Numbered from the stretch's first letter, positions 33,594-45,640 are shown. The stretch: 64,000 bases of DNA from Metaphire vulgaris (GCA_018105865.1 CM030837.1:10856725-10920724), one strand, 5' to 3'. Notes: a model not told the origin generated them from the letters alone. Made by a program: numbers and translations.

Positions 33594-34465
33594 ATAGCAA
33601 TGTCAGTTGAAGACCTTCAAGACCACTGGAACTGAATGCAATATGAGCATAAATGCAGGTCAAAGAAAAGTATTGTCAAATACAGAGTATCAGGTAACAA
33701 TCCTAGCAAATAGAACGGGAGCTAGAGCAAGTTCTAGCTTCACATACCTTGGAAGCCTGATCCAAGATGATGCAAAATGCAAAGATGACATCAAAACAAG
33801 ATTGGCCATGCGACTGAATATAACGATCAAGCTGCTGAAAATCTGGATGAACAAATCGGTCAGCAAACTTACAAGCTAAGACTGATCAGGGCACTGGTCT
33901 GGCCCGTTGCCTCGTATGGCGGTGAGTCATGGAAATTAAATAAAGAAGAAGAAAACCGAATTCAAGCATTTGAAAACAAATGCATTAGAAAAATGATGAG
34001 GATTCATTATACAAATTTTGTATCAAATGAGACATTGTACAAAATGGCTGTAGTAGACCAAAAATTTCCGACACATCAAATCAAGAAAAATTATATATTT
34101 CAGACATATCACCAAAAACACAGATGACTCTATTGAAAACTCAATAATAACGGGTTCAACAGAAGGAACCAGGAGGCAAGGCAGACCCAGAACCAGCTGG
34201 ATAGATAGCATCATGAGATGGACTAACATGAAAGGAACTCCACTAATGGAGGCAGCTAAAAAAAGAGAACAGTGGAGAATTACAGCCAACCATCGCATAG
34301 TGACAACGGAATCATGACGTTACATGACACTGGTCTACACTGCATCAATGCACAGGTATGGTGGAAGAAAAGGTAGCAACTGGCCACTATCCTCATTCGA
34401 ACAAGCCAATATGTTAAGGCATTAAACATGAACAAATGTAACAATTAAACACTGAACAAGACAAC

Positions 34466-34616
34466 CTCATTTTCAATCCATTTTTCAACATCGCAATGAG
34501 ATCAGTAACTTGATTGTTACATTTTGAAAGACCACTGTCCACATTCTTAAATCTCTCATTCTGTTTTGTAGTTTCTGCTAGCTGAGCAGTTCCTTTAATT
34601 GCAGTAATTCTCCTGC
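34466..34616 (-). CDS. Putative host-gene internal exon (third)
   Basis: A 151-bp minus-strand segment. Acceptor TTCTTTCATATACAG, donor GTTGTC (weak). After two bases that complete a codon it reads RRITAIKGTAQLAETTKQNE, RFKNVDSGLSKCNNQ and ends LIAMLKNGLKM plus two bases. Polar and probably helical or coiled-coil. Its entry phase fits the 1-base overhang of the exon at 44907-45036. Its exit phase fits the single completing base of 20587-20701, creating a Ser codon across the junction. No mobile-element similarity. The donor is weak, so the 3' boundary is less sure. Confidence 0.58.
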
Positions 34617-34619
34617 CTG

Positions 34620-35165
34620 TATATGAAAGAACACACCTTATCTTATTCAATAACCAAACATGAAGTTCCTACATAAAATGTTCCAGAACACAGTAGGAGC
34701 AGAATGCCCATACAGAAATCTATGAGTAATAGCTAATATATATTATATAAAAAATTCTTTGGTCACTCAGTCACTCACTGCCTTTTTCACACAAATGTAT
34801 AACTAGAATTTAATATCAAAAGATGCTATGAACAGACATGTTTAGAGCACGTGCATTTTAGTTTGTAATGAAAAAATTAGTATAATGAAGTAGCTTTGTT
34901 CATCTTTAAATATAATATCATAATAATATAAAATAATAATTGGGTTCAGAGTGGTTCAGTAGGATCAGTCCTGAGTTCCATTTGGATTTCATTCAAATAA
35001 TGGTTTTGTTCGTGTTTTCTCGCTCTTTATCTTCTTTCCTTGAGTCTAGAAATAACAACAAACCTTGTAGTAAGTAGTGTTATAAAACATGCATCATTCA
35101 ATTACAATACTCACTCCTTTTACAATATTTGATAATAAATCAAATAACCATACAAGACCAATCCA
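34620..35165. other. Intron sequence, nothing recognised
   Basis: AT-rich sequence with no gene or clear repeat boundary in the ~10-kb intron between the 34.5-kb and 44.9-kb exons. Confidence 0.5.
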
Positions 35166-35169
35166 ATAT

Positions 35170-35400
35170 CCTCATCATCATCATCATCATCATCATAATC
35201 ATTTCTAGGCGCATAATTAAACCTAATGCGCCTCGGCTTGTGTACTAAACAAATATGTTTTCAGAGATGCGAGACAAGTTTTGCAGGAAAGTGTTTTGTC
35301 TCTGAGATATGGCGGTAACAAGTTCCAGAGTACTAGGCCATTAGTACTTTGGTTACTTCTAAAAGTATTTACACTATTTGGTGATAATATTAGGATGGAT
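35170..35400 (-). mobile_element. CR1-like LINE 3' end
   Basis: The minus strand encodes NGLVLWNLLPPYLRDKTLSC and SLKTYLFSTQAEAH and ends in a 3' UTR with GCGCATTAGGTTTAATTATG and (ATG)n (35172-35195). 5'-truncated. Confidence 0.78.
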
Positions 35401-35612
35401 GCAAAAAGATTAATACAGGTTTGCATGGAAGGAGCAATGGAAGGAGCAAGAATGCAAGGACGGCCCAGAAGAAGATGGAGAGACAACATCACTAAGTGGA
35501 CTCGGATGGGCGTTGGAGATGATGAACATGCAGCTCAAAACTGTGAGATGGCATCAAATCACAAACAGTGCCACGGGTCTCAATGGTTCCTGATGGGACT
35601 AGGAAAATAAGA
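35401..35612 (+). mobile_element. RTE-like LINE 3' fragment
   Basis: Encodes EGARMQGRPRRRWRDNITKW and TRMGVGDDEHAAQNCEMASN to a stop at 35608. Only the RTE C-terminus is present. It directly abuts the oppositely oriented CR1 3' end. Confidence 0.75.
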
Positions 35613-35639
35613 AGATTACTGAAAATGCATTATTGGATA

Positions 35640-37272
35640 TAATGTAAGAAGTAAGCACGGAACTAACGAACGAAGCATCCACAGCTTCTGACAGTCCTGA
35701 CGTATCAATCGACATGCCAACCCTCAGTGAAGTATGCACAGCCATTCAGAAACTACGTCACAGTCACGCAGCTGGTCCAGATGAAATACCACCAGAGCTA
35801 CTCAAGTGTGCAATTGACCCAGTTAGCATTGCTCTCCACGAACTCATCTCAAGGGTGTGGACGACTGGACATGTACCAGTTCAATGGAAGGAGGGAATTG
35901 TTCTAGCACTGTACAAAGGCCGAGGACCAAAGACTGAATGTTCGAGTCACAGGCCAATCACCCTCCTGTCCGTTCCTGGGAAGGTGTTTGCCCACGTGCT
36001 TCTTGCGAGACTCAATCCACTTCTGACAGCGAAACGTCGCCCACAGCAGTCCGGATTCACGGCGGGCCGATCCACGATGGACGCGATTCTCGCACTCAGA
36101 CTCCTGTCCGAAATCCACCGGGAATTTAACAGACCGTTGCAGGTGGCTTACGATCAGCCTTCGACTCTGTAGACCATCAGGCACTTTGGATGGCACTCAG
36201 AGGTATTGGTGTTCCAACGTTCTTATTGAGCTTAATTAAAGACCTACACGAGGGCACGACTGCAAGAGTGCGCATCAATGGCATGCTATCTGAGACATTC
36301 TTCACTGCCTCAGGAGTCCGTCAGGGCTGTGTCCTGGCTCCAGCGCTCTTTTGCAGGGCTATGATGGACTGGATCCTGGAGCATGCTATTGGCCAGACCG
36401 GGATCACCCTACCGGAACATAGCTTCTCCGACCTAGACTACGCTGACGACGTTGCTCTTCTGGAAACATCCGTTATGAACCTAGAAACATCACTCAGTCA
36501 GATTGAGTCGACAGCATCCAAACTAGGACTACATGTGTCCTGGACAAAAACCAAGCTGCAGAATCTAGGTTCTGGAGGAGACGCAGGAGACATATACGTT
36601 AATGGACACCAGGTGGAAAATGTGTCAGAATTCACTTACCTGGGTAGTGTCCAGAGTTCTGATGGCAGGTGTCAGCGGGACATTATTCGCAGAATCGGCA
36701 TAGCTGCATCTGCCATGAGATCTCTTCAAAATCTATGGCACCAAAGACAGATACAGCTCGGTACCAAGATCCGTATTTATCAGTCCTGCGTCCTGCCAAT
36801 TCTCCTATATGGTTCTGAGACTTGGACTCTGCTTACACGAGACTCTCAAAGACTACAGGCATTCCATATGCGCTGCCAGAGACAGCTTCTCTGCATTCGC
36901 TGGTTTGACTTCATGACCAATGAAGCAGTCTCCAAACAGACTGCCCTCCTGCCAGTGACAGAAATTATCACGCGACGCTGTCTGTCTGTCTTCGGTCACG
37001 TGGCTCGCCAGGACAACAACATTCCGGCCCACCGCGCTCTCGCCTGCGCCATTGCTCGACGCACCGAGACGCATCCTCCTCCGAGCTGGAGAAGACCTCC
37101 TGGCAGACCACGCCGTACATGGCCCCAGCAGATCGGCGATGGTCTTCCTTCCACAATTCTTCATGAATGGAACTCAGCCATCGGTCGCGGTCACAACTCG
37201 CGCAACACGAGATTGGCACAACAGACCTCTGTCGTCCATGTGAACAAATGAATGAAATGAATGAATGATATA
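35640..37272 (+). mobile_element. I/RTE-like LINE, RT to C-terminus, one frameshift
   Basis: The best copy of its family. First frame (35714-36172): LSEVCTAIQKLRHSHAAGPD, EIPPELLKCAIDPVSIALHE, VQWKEGIVLALYKGRGPKTE, LLSVPGKVFAHVLLARLNPL and FTAGRSTMDAILALRLLSEI. After a frameshift near 36150 the second frame (to 37249) has SAFDSVDHQALWMALRGIGV, GVRQGCVLAPALFCRAMMDW, the intact catalytic box LDYADDVALLETSV, FTYLGSVQSSDGRCQRDIIR, LYGSETWTLLTRDSQRLQAF, VFGHVARQDNN and SWRRPPGRPRRTWPQQIGDG. The tail is (GAAT)n at 37247-37268. The endonuclease is missing through 5' truncation. Confidence 0.87.
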
Positions 37273-37496
37273 ATGTACCTTGGATATAATGTACTAACTT
37301 TTGCAGTCCCCTCATGTGCATTATAATGAAGTTCTACTGTACTATAAATTTAATGTGGTCATACCATTGTCTTTTACAGTCTTATTATTCTACCCTTTTC
37401 TCATCTCTGCTCACTACAGTTTTTTTACCATGCCTAGCATTCCATAGCCCTTAGCTCTCTCAGCACATTGTCTGAATGATGGTTTCAGACCATTGT

Positions 37497-38045
37497 ATTG
37501 TATTGTATACTGGACTATTTATATAGCGCCGTACATATAGCATAACCAAAAACAAGGGCGCTTTACAGGGGGTATGACTCCATAAACAGATGGCTTTTCA
37601 GTCTGTTTTTGAAGATGGGCTGAGCTTTTATCTTCCTAATTTCAGGTGAGATGGTGGTATTCCACTGGAGTGGTCCACCTCGGGAGAAGGCGCGATCACC
37701 AAGGGTTGGAATCTTTAGGGGTTTTGGGACAGCGAGGTCGAGAGAGGATGCTGATCTCAACGTCGACCGTCTAAGAGCGTCGCTAGCGGGTGTCAGGAGT
37801 CGCTCGAAGTACTTCGAACTGGCTTGGCCAGTGATGATGCCGTGAATTATTATGCATCTTTTAAAGATTATTTGCTCCCAAACTTGGAGCCAGTGGAGTC
37901 TGTCTCTCATTAGAGATGTTATGCTCGCCCGGCGTTAGATTAGCCCGGCGGCGACGTTTAGGATAGTCTGGATTTTGGATATTAAGTAGTCTGGAACACC
38001 ATGAACGAGACTGATGCAGTAGTCGACAGTGACAGTCGACAAACT
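37497..38045 (-). mobile_element. CR1-like LINE 3' end
   Basis: The minus strand encodes RDRLHWLQVWEQIIFKRCII, AVPKPLKIPTLGDRAFSRGG and FKNRLKSHLFMESYPL, followed by a 3' UTR with TATATAGCGCC-like sequence (37520) and a short TATTGTATTGT tail. Further upstream RT codons are degraded. Confidence 0.75.
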
Positions 38046-38139
38046 ATTATGAGTTATGACCCCTAAATCTTTGTCTTTCATTGCAACTTTTAGCTTTAAG
38101 TCTCTTCCTGCATAACTTAATGATGTTGATTTTAATGAT

Positions 38140-39690
38140 AAATAAGATAAATTTCATAACAGAAAACGGACGATGCACAAGAGACATAAACGCCAGAATT
38201 GCTATGGCCAAAGAAGCCTTTTGGAAACAGAAAGAACTACTAAGAAGAAACCTAGACCTAGCACTAAAACTACGAATCCTGAGATGCTATGTATACTCGG
38301 TTATCACATTCTCCTGCGAATGCTGGACTCTAACAAAGCAGTTGAAAAATAAAACACAGGCCTTTGAAATGTGGTGCTTCAGAAGAATCTTGAAAATTAG
38401 CTGGCAAGAGAGAATAACAAATGAAGAGGTACTAAAGAAAATTGGAGAAAAGAGACAACTCTTGACAGAAACTCCTATGCACTCCTATGCTGACGATGGG
38501 CAAATTTATTCCTCGTGCATGCCGTCGGATACAGAGCGACTTCGGATGTCCTTCACAAATTGCATATCTGCAATCATCAGATGGACAGAAGAAAATCGTC
38601 TGGCATTGAATCCGGACAAGACAGAATTCCTCTGGATCAGCACTCCAGGAAGAAGGAAGTTGTTGAGTCGAGTCCCTTTCACCGTGGGTGATGCCACTAT
38701 TGTTCCTGTGGCGAGTGTGCGTCTCTTAGGTGTGCTTTTGGACGAAACACTATCGTTTGATGCACACACCAACAACGTTATCCGATGCTGTCATTACCAG
38801 ATACGGAGGGTCAAGCTGGTTCGGCGCTACCTAACGGTGAGTGCAGCCGTTCAGCTTGTACGGGCCTTCGTCTTGTCAAGAATGGACTACTGTAACAGTG
38901 TCTTGCTAGGCCTACCGGAAAACAAGCTAAATCGACTTCAGTCCGTACTGAATCTGGCTGCACGAGTGGTCTTCGGTTGTCGCTGGAATGACCACATCAC
39001 GCCACTGCTGAGAGATCGCCTCCACTGGTTACGCGTTCAACAGCGTATTGTTTTCAAGCGTTGTTGGCTCACTTTCCGAGCCCTTTATGACCCACACTGC
39101 CCAGAATATCTGTGCTCTGGTGCAGCGAACGACGTCAAATGAGTCGAGAATGAAGCTTCGGTCGAGTCGTCGAGTCCTACTGCTTGTCCCTTCTCCGTCA
39201 AAGACCTCCAAGTTTGGAGAAAGGTCATTCTCCAAAGGGAATCCGTTACTTTGGAATTCGTTACCTGATGTTGTGTTGGAAGCTGTCTCTGCGGAATCCT
39301 TTCTTAGGAACTTAAAAACACACTTATTTAATATCGGATTTTATTGATAGAATTTATGTCAAAGCGCTTTTGTCGTAGGCCTTAGCCTTGTTTACTGCGC
39401 TGGAGAAATTGTCTAGAAATAATAATAATAATAATAAGAAATTATAAACAGGAAAACTCAGTATGCTGGACACATAATGAGGGGTTCAAGCACAGAACAA
39501 GCAAAAGTCCTATTAGAGGGCAGATATGAGGGAAACAGGGCCAGAGGAAGACCTAGAAGAGACTGGCTGGACGACGTTAAGGAACACATACAGGAAAAGA
39601 ACTACGGAAGACTAAAAAGGATTGCAGAAGACAGAACGAAGTGGAAACAACTCATGACCGTCAACCTTCAGATATGAAGATGACACATGA
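38140..39690 (+). mobile_element. RTE-like LINE interrupted by a CR1-like LINE
   Basis: The left part encodes ENGRCTRDINARIAMAKEAF, ECWTLTKQLKNKTQAFEMWC, FRRILKISWQERITNEEVLK and KRQLLTE. The right part (from about 39437) is INRKTQYAGHIMRG, RARGRPRRDWLDDVKEHIQE and a stop at 39677. Joining across the short duplication agaaa restores TEIINRK in frame. The CR1 is therefore a later insertion, and the RTE had no other break in this region. Confidence 0.82.
38475..39436 (+). mobile_element. CR1-like LINE nested in RTE
   Basis: Starts at the catalytic box (SYADDGQIYSSCMPSDTE), then NRLALNPDKTEFLWISTPGR, VRLLGVLLDETLSFDAH, LSRMDYCNSVLLGLPENK, DRLHWLRVQQRIVFKRCWLT, a frameshift near 39120, and FSKGNPLLWNSLPDVVLEAV, FLRNLKTHLFN. 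The 3' UTR matches 26190-26262 and ends in (AATAAT)n. The 5' truncation point lies just before YADD. The RTE and CR1 frames happen to be fused into one 353-codon open frame (38081-39142). Confidence 0.87.
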
Positions 39691-40190
39691 TGATGATGAT
39701 GAAGATAAATTTCATCACAAGATTTGCCTCAACTTCTAAGGCTTCTAAACTTGATCCATCTATGCCTGCCATTACAGGCCCATACTGAACCTGACGTTCC
39801 TTTAAAAACTACCGTATTTTCATGCATATACCACCACATGTGTATACCACACACTTTTGGGTAGTTTAAGTTTTAAAAATTGTATTGCACACATGCCACA
39901 CATGACGTCATATACATGGGTGGAGTTTACATATTTAAGTGTGTCCTATCACCATATAAGTTGCCACTGTGTATAGGTCCCATGTACTAAAAATTGCAAA
40001 TTCCATATGTAAGTTGCCGAGGAGTACAAGTCACGGCCTCAACCGGAAATTACAGGTAATCTCTTAGAGATATGGCTGTAAGTACTGATTGCGCTAATAA
40101 ACGTTGTTGATTGCCTATAATACATAACAAATTGTGTAATAAAAGAAATACAAAAGTCTGGCATTTAGTTTTGTTAATTTTATAATTGCG
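39691..40190. mobile_element. Possible pogo-like MITE end and unassigned sequence
   Basis: TA followed by CCGTATTTTCATGCATATAC at 39812 resembles a pogo-like terminal repeat. A similar start (CCGTATTTTCAAGCATATAA) is at 56524. No matching right end was found, so limits are unknown. No coding sequence. Confidence 0.35.
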
Positions 40191-40194
40191 TATA

Positions 40195-40450
40195 ATGCTC
40201 TTTCGTTAGTGAATTCTAGTTATTTAGTGCGCTTTCGTTAGAGAATTCTAGTTTTGTCAGCAAATTCTAGTTATTTAGCATTTTCGTTAGCGAATTCCTT
40301 ATTTAGTGCTCTCTCGTTAGTGAATTCTAGTTATTTAGTGCTTTCCTTGGCGAATACTAGTATCGTTAGCAAATTCTAGTTATTTAGCGTTGTCGTTAGC
40401 AAATTTGCACCTTCGTTATCGAATTCTTATTTTGTTAGCAAATTCTAGTT
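40195..40450 (+). repeat. Degenerate minisatellite, ~30-40-bp units
   Basis: Iterations of a unit with TTCGTTAGTGAATTCTAGTT and ATTTAGTGC, roughly eight copies with length and base variation. It immediately precedes the 5' end of a CR1 copy. Confidence 0.85.
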
Positions 40451-40454
40451 ACCG

Positions 40455-43030
40455 GTAAGTAAACTCAGATTGGCAAGTAAAAAAATGAGCAGAATCAGCA
40501 CAGACTCAAGATATTGGAGGAACAGTATACCCAGAAAAGAAAAGCATCAGCAGTTACTAACAAGATGGCTATTGCAAATTTTGAAGGCAGTTTGGCAAAA
40601 AATATAAAACAGAACAGTAAAAGTTTCTACAAATATTGTAATAGAAAGTTGAGACGAAACAACAGTCGGTCCCTCTTGGACAGCGCAGGATGTGCAATAA
40701 CAGACGATGTAGAAACTGCACAGATTCTAAATAACTATTTTTGTTCAGTATTTACAGAGGAAAATACAAATACTATGCCAGAAGCCAAAATTGTGTTTGA
40801 TGGAAACGAAGAAGAAATGCTAACAGATATAGTGTGTACAAAAGAATGTGTTATCAAGGTTTTGATCAATTTAAAGACAGACAAAAGCCCAGGATTAGAT
40901 GGTTTACATCCAAAGTTTCTTTACGAGGTTCAAAATGAAATAGGACATGCAATTGCATTGATAATCAATGAATCACTCAGAACTGGAGTAGTACCACAAG
41001 ACTAGAGAGATGCATTAGTCAACCCACTGTTCAAGAAGGGAAAACGAAGTTAACTAAGCAATTACAGACCAGTGAGCCTAACTTCTGTAATTGGTAAAGT
41101 TATGGAAAAAATACTGAAAGAGAGCATTTTGGAACATTAGACTAGGCATAAAATTGTTAAACATAGTCAGCACGGATTTACAAAGGGGCATTCATGCCTG
41201 ACCAACCTGTTGGACTTTCTGGAGGAGGTTTTTGATAAGCTAGACAAGGGCAAGGCAGTAGACATAATATATTTAGATTTTGCCAAAGCTTTTGATAAAG
41301 TGCCCCACATAAGGCTGGCTGACAAACTGAAGGCCTGTGGAATTAGGGAAATATTCTCAGATGGATTCAAAATTGGTTGAAGGGAAGAAGACATAAGGTT
41401 GGCATTAGGGGAGGCCATTTGGAATGGGCAAGAGTTATTAGTGGAGTGCCTCAGGGCTCAGTGCTTGGGCCATTGTTTTTTTCTAATATATATAAAAATG
41501 ATATCGATGAAGGATTACTACCCAAAATTTCAAAGTTTGTCAATTATACAAAGTTGTGTAGAAATATAGACTCGGAGGATGATGCTCAAAGTTTAAAAGA
41601 AGATATAAGGAAATTGTTTCAGTGGTCTGTGGACTGGCAGATGCTTTTCAATATTGATAAATGTTCTGTAATGCATGTTGGGAAATCTAATAATGGTAAT
41701 GAATATTCTTTAGGGGGAAGGTTCTAACCACAACAGAAAAAGAAAGAGACTTGGGGTAATCATCCATAGAAGTATGAATCCATCTCACCAATGCATGAAG
41801 GCAGCAAAAAAGAGTAACCAAATGTTGGGAATGATGAAAAGGACAATAGTGAGTCGAGACAAAGATATAATCATAAAACTTTATAAGTCATTAGTAAGGC
41901 CTCATCTAGAATACTGTGTTCAGGCATGGAATCCATTCTTGAAAAAAGATATAGAGCTTCTAGAAAAAGTGCAAAGACGAGCAACGAAGATGGTCAATGG
42001 GTGTCATAATTTAAGCTACGAAAAAAGACTTCAATATTGTGGACTGACAACATTAGAGAGGAGGAGAGAAAGAGGGGATTTGATAGAAACATACAAAATA
42101 ATGACTGGGAAAGTAGATGTGCCATACGATTGATTCTTTACTTCAAGACTTCAATTGTTGGCACACTATAGCAGCACAAGAGGCCACAAAAGCAAATTGT
42201 TTAAGCAGAGGGTTGGTCCAAGAAAGAAATATTTTTAAAATTAAAGGGTTGTGGACAAATGGAACAGTTTGGACAAGGTGGGAGTGACAGTTGAAACAGT
42301 AAACGGATTCAAAGGCTATCTTGATAAACTACCGTATATATTCGTGATAAAGTCGAGAAATTTAAGGCCAATTCACAGGTTATATATCCTGACCTCAACT
42401 TATACTCGAGGCACTAACTGTTGGGTAAAGTTTCCATACATAGGATGTCGAAAATAATTAATTTAGCTAACTCTTTGCGTAATTATTTTCAGCATACCGG
42501 TACGCTACGGCATCTAAATAAAAGTTGAGATCAGCGCTTTTAAGATTGGTAATTTATAGGCGCCACATAAATATTAATTAAATATTGGCGCTACATAAAT
42601 GTAAAAAAATTCAAAATTACTGGTAATTAAGATTGTTATATTGTCAAGAATGAGCGAATAGCAGGTTTAAAATTTTCTTAATCGTCAGGAATCAATCTGG
42701 GAATGTCAAAATCGTTCAGTTTCTCGATAGTTCAAAGCTAAAACGCAGTTTTTCAATCAAAACAATGGCGCCGCTGCCGCCACATGCCCACTTCGCGTCT
42801 GCCATTGTTCCGACTCTCACTATCACCTCAAGAGGGTTCGCCGCGGTGACGTCACTTCGACTTGTAGCCGGGTCAATGACTTTAGACACCTTCAAATACC
42901 CAAAATCTAGGGGTCGACTTATACTCAGATCGACTTTATCTCGAGTATATACGGTAGGTTATTGAATGCAGATGGTTACACCAGTGGTTTTCACACAGGC
43001 TTACTTAGCCTCCTAAACCACTTAAAATCA

Positions 43031-43070
<40 letters not shown>

Positions 43071-43071
43071 G
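40455..43071 (+). mobile_element. CR1 LINE copy A, 5'-truncated, with pogo-like MITE in 3' UTR
   Basis: RT frame pieces: KNIKQNSKSFYKYCNRKLR, FDGNEEEMLTDIV, LKTDKSPGLDGLHPKFLYEV, then a stop after [91 protein letters not shown] and ERRRERGDLIETYKIMTGKV. Stops and frameshifts occur at 41003, 41052, 41138, 41378 and near 41726. Copy B (49800-51770) has the same stops. The catalytic region is degraded (VNYTKLCRN where YADD is expected). A 623-bp MITE sits at 42332-42954, and the tail is (ATT)n at 43033-43071. Confidence 0.86.
42332..42954. mobile_element. pogo-like MITE, 623 bp, TA target, empty site known
   Basis: Ends CCGTATATATTCGTGATAAA and CTTTATCTCGAGTATATACGG, flanked by TA (42330-42331, 42955-42956). 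The sister CR1 copy has the uninterrupted sequence AAACTAGGTTATTG at 51690-51703, an exact empty site. Similar ends occur at 54827 and 56300. The interior has a GC-rich CpG-containing patch (about 42765-42850) and no transposase. Confidence 0.93.
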
Positions 43072-43290
43072 TTATGCCAGGCAGAAGTTTAATAATATTT
43101 GTCCTTGAAATTTCATTTTCTTCTCCACATCCAAACTTCTCAATTGCTCCCATCCAATTTTTTTCCATGACTGCCCTACTTTGGCATTATAATCTCCCAA
43201 TATAATTAGTAGGTCATATCTTGGTATTTGTATGATTTCTTCCTGTAACACTTCATAAAATTCTTCTAGTTCTTCTTCTTTTAGTGTTAT
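43072..43290 (-). mobile_element. RTE-like LINE endonuclease fragment
   Basis: Encodes LKEEELEEFYEVLQEEI and YDLLIILGDYNAKVGQSWKK. GDYNAKVG is the metal-binding motif of the RTE apurinic-type endonuclease. Short fragment only. Confidence 0.78.
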
Positions 43291-43429
43291 GGCACTATAT
43301 AAATAGGCCAGTTTACATACATACATAAAATGGACAAAATTTTATAACATTTACAAAAAAATATAATATATCAGAAAGTGTTTGGCTGAATGAAATCAGG
43401 TAGAAAAGACAACATAGCTTCTCCATCAT

Positions 43430-43920
43430 TTTTAGATAGATAGATAGATACTAAATTGAACAGGCGCTATTTTTTACAAATGTGCAGCTACTGCAGAGTC
43501 AAAATCAAAATAGTGCGTCTTTAGTCTACTTATGAAAACAGTGCGTGAAACAGATTGATCTCTTAAGAGTCTTTGGAAGGGAGTTTCAATTTTGAGGACC
43601 GGATGCCTTGAACGACCTGTCTCTGATTTTACTGTGAGTTCTCATGGTAGTAAGCAATCTTGAGTCATCAGACCGAAGCCCAATTGGTCTTTGAGTTGAA
43701 TGAACCAGTCGACAGTTGTTCATCAAGTAAAGCAGTGCTTCACCTCTAAGACAACTGTCAACTAAAGAGTTAATTTTATAGAGTATTCTCAGTCTTACAG
43801 GTAACCAGTGTAGTGATCTGAGAACGGGTTTGATGTGCATCAAACGAGGGGTAGTAGTTATGAGTCGAGCTGCAGCATTTTGCATAGACTGCAGTCTTTA
43901 CAATTGTGTTTCTGTGATGA
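43430..43920 (-). mobile_element. CR1/L2-like LINE 3' end
   Basis: The minus strand gives MQNAAARLITTTPRLMHIKP, LRSLHWLPVRLRILYKINSL and NCRLVHSTQRPIGLRSDDSR, with a (GATA)n tail at 43436-43451. A frameshift near 43590 separates the last codons. Confidence 0.78.
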
Positions 43921-44025
43921 AATATAATAGACTATTACAAAAAATATAATATATCAGAAAGTGTCCAATCTGGTTCCAATAAAAGAAAGCACTAACACTT
44001 TTGCAGCCTCAACTGACAAAGATGA

Positions 44026-44890
<865 letters not shown>

Positions 44891-44906
44891 TCAAATAATA
44901 GTTTAC

Positions 44907-45036
44907 CTGTTGAATTTGCTATACTCCTGGCACAATTTAAGGTGGGCTTCTCTTGTTTCATATTTCTGATTAAACATATCAATTTCCGTTCATACTGCCT
45001 GGTTCGCTGATTTGCCCGTAACAGAGCATGATCATT
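44907..45036 (-). CDS. Putative host-gene internal exon (second)
   Basis: A 130-bp minus-strand segment. Acceptor TATAATTTTTAG, donor GTAAAC. Read in phase 0 from the start it gives NDHALLRANQRTRQYERKLI and ends SIANST plus one base, which fits the phase of the 34466-34616 exon. From about residue 19 another frame would give a helical-looking DMFNQKYETREAHLKLCQEY, but that frame meets a stop in the next exon. The open phase-0 reading is therefore preferred; a 1-base error or indel in an A-run is the alternative. No mobile-element similarity and family unknown. Confidence 0.58.
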
Positions 45037-45484
45037 CTAAAAATTATAAAGACAGAAGGATTATGCTACATATAATTCATCAACACACTCAATTTAGTAA
45101 AGTAAAAGTTTTAATATGCTAAATTATTTTGTGCTACTCTTTTAATCAATTTGGTGAAAGAAAAAATTAACAATGCATGTAATTCAATAAACACCAAAAA
45201 ATCAAATAACATAAATATAATTGCATTTGTCAGTAGTATTAATCACTGTAGTGCAGTAATGGGCACAGATTTTGATCCGAGGGCCACAAAAGTGTCTGTG
45301 ATGAAAGATGAGGGCCGCACACATTTTTCGGCATTTAGAATTAAATTTTCAAGTAGTTTCCAAAGCGATTTTAACATAATACTAGAACTCGAAGGCTCGC
45401 TATTTCGCGCTGAGCTGAAGCTGCGATGAGGCGAAGCTGCCGCTGCGAAGCTTAAACCGCGTCGCCGAGGCAACGAATATTCCA

Positions 45485-45640
45485 GAATGACCAATCAGAA
45501 CGCTCACCCAGCCAACCAATCAGAACGCTTGAAGGTAATCAATCAGAACGCTCACACAGCCAAGTTGAGCCAACCAATCAGAACGCTCACACAGCCAAAC
45601 AATCAGAACGCTCGAACGCAACCAATCAGAACGCTCGAAG
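45485..45640 (+). repeat. Array of CCAATCAGAACGCTC units
   Basis: Six to seven copies of the 15-bp core (with CAATCAG variants), spaced by 8-20 bp and partly within a longer CACACAGCCAAC-containing unit. Each core holds a CCAAT-box-like motif. Located within the hAT element. Confidence 0.88.

Larger units (their letters stand above)
29260..34318 (+). mobile_element. RTE-like LINE split by a hAT element
   Basis: The left part (to 29657) contains KKDVRQGCNISP, LFNTFTEALMRKDLYPLDGY and NNLRYADDIVLIA in shifting frames. The right part starts at 33594 with SVEDLQDHWN-like codons, SSSFTYLGSLIQDDAKCKDD, then PRTSWIDSIMRW-like C-terminal codons near 34190 and a finish near 34315. The hAT at 29658-33593 cuts the codon run IVLIA|SVEDL exactly at its 8-bp target site. 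Several stops are independent of the insertion. Confidence 0.8.
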
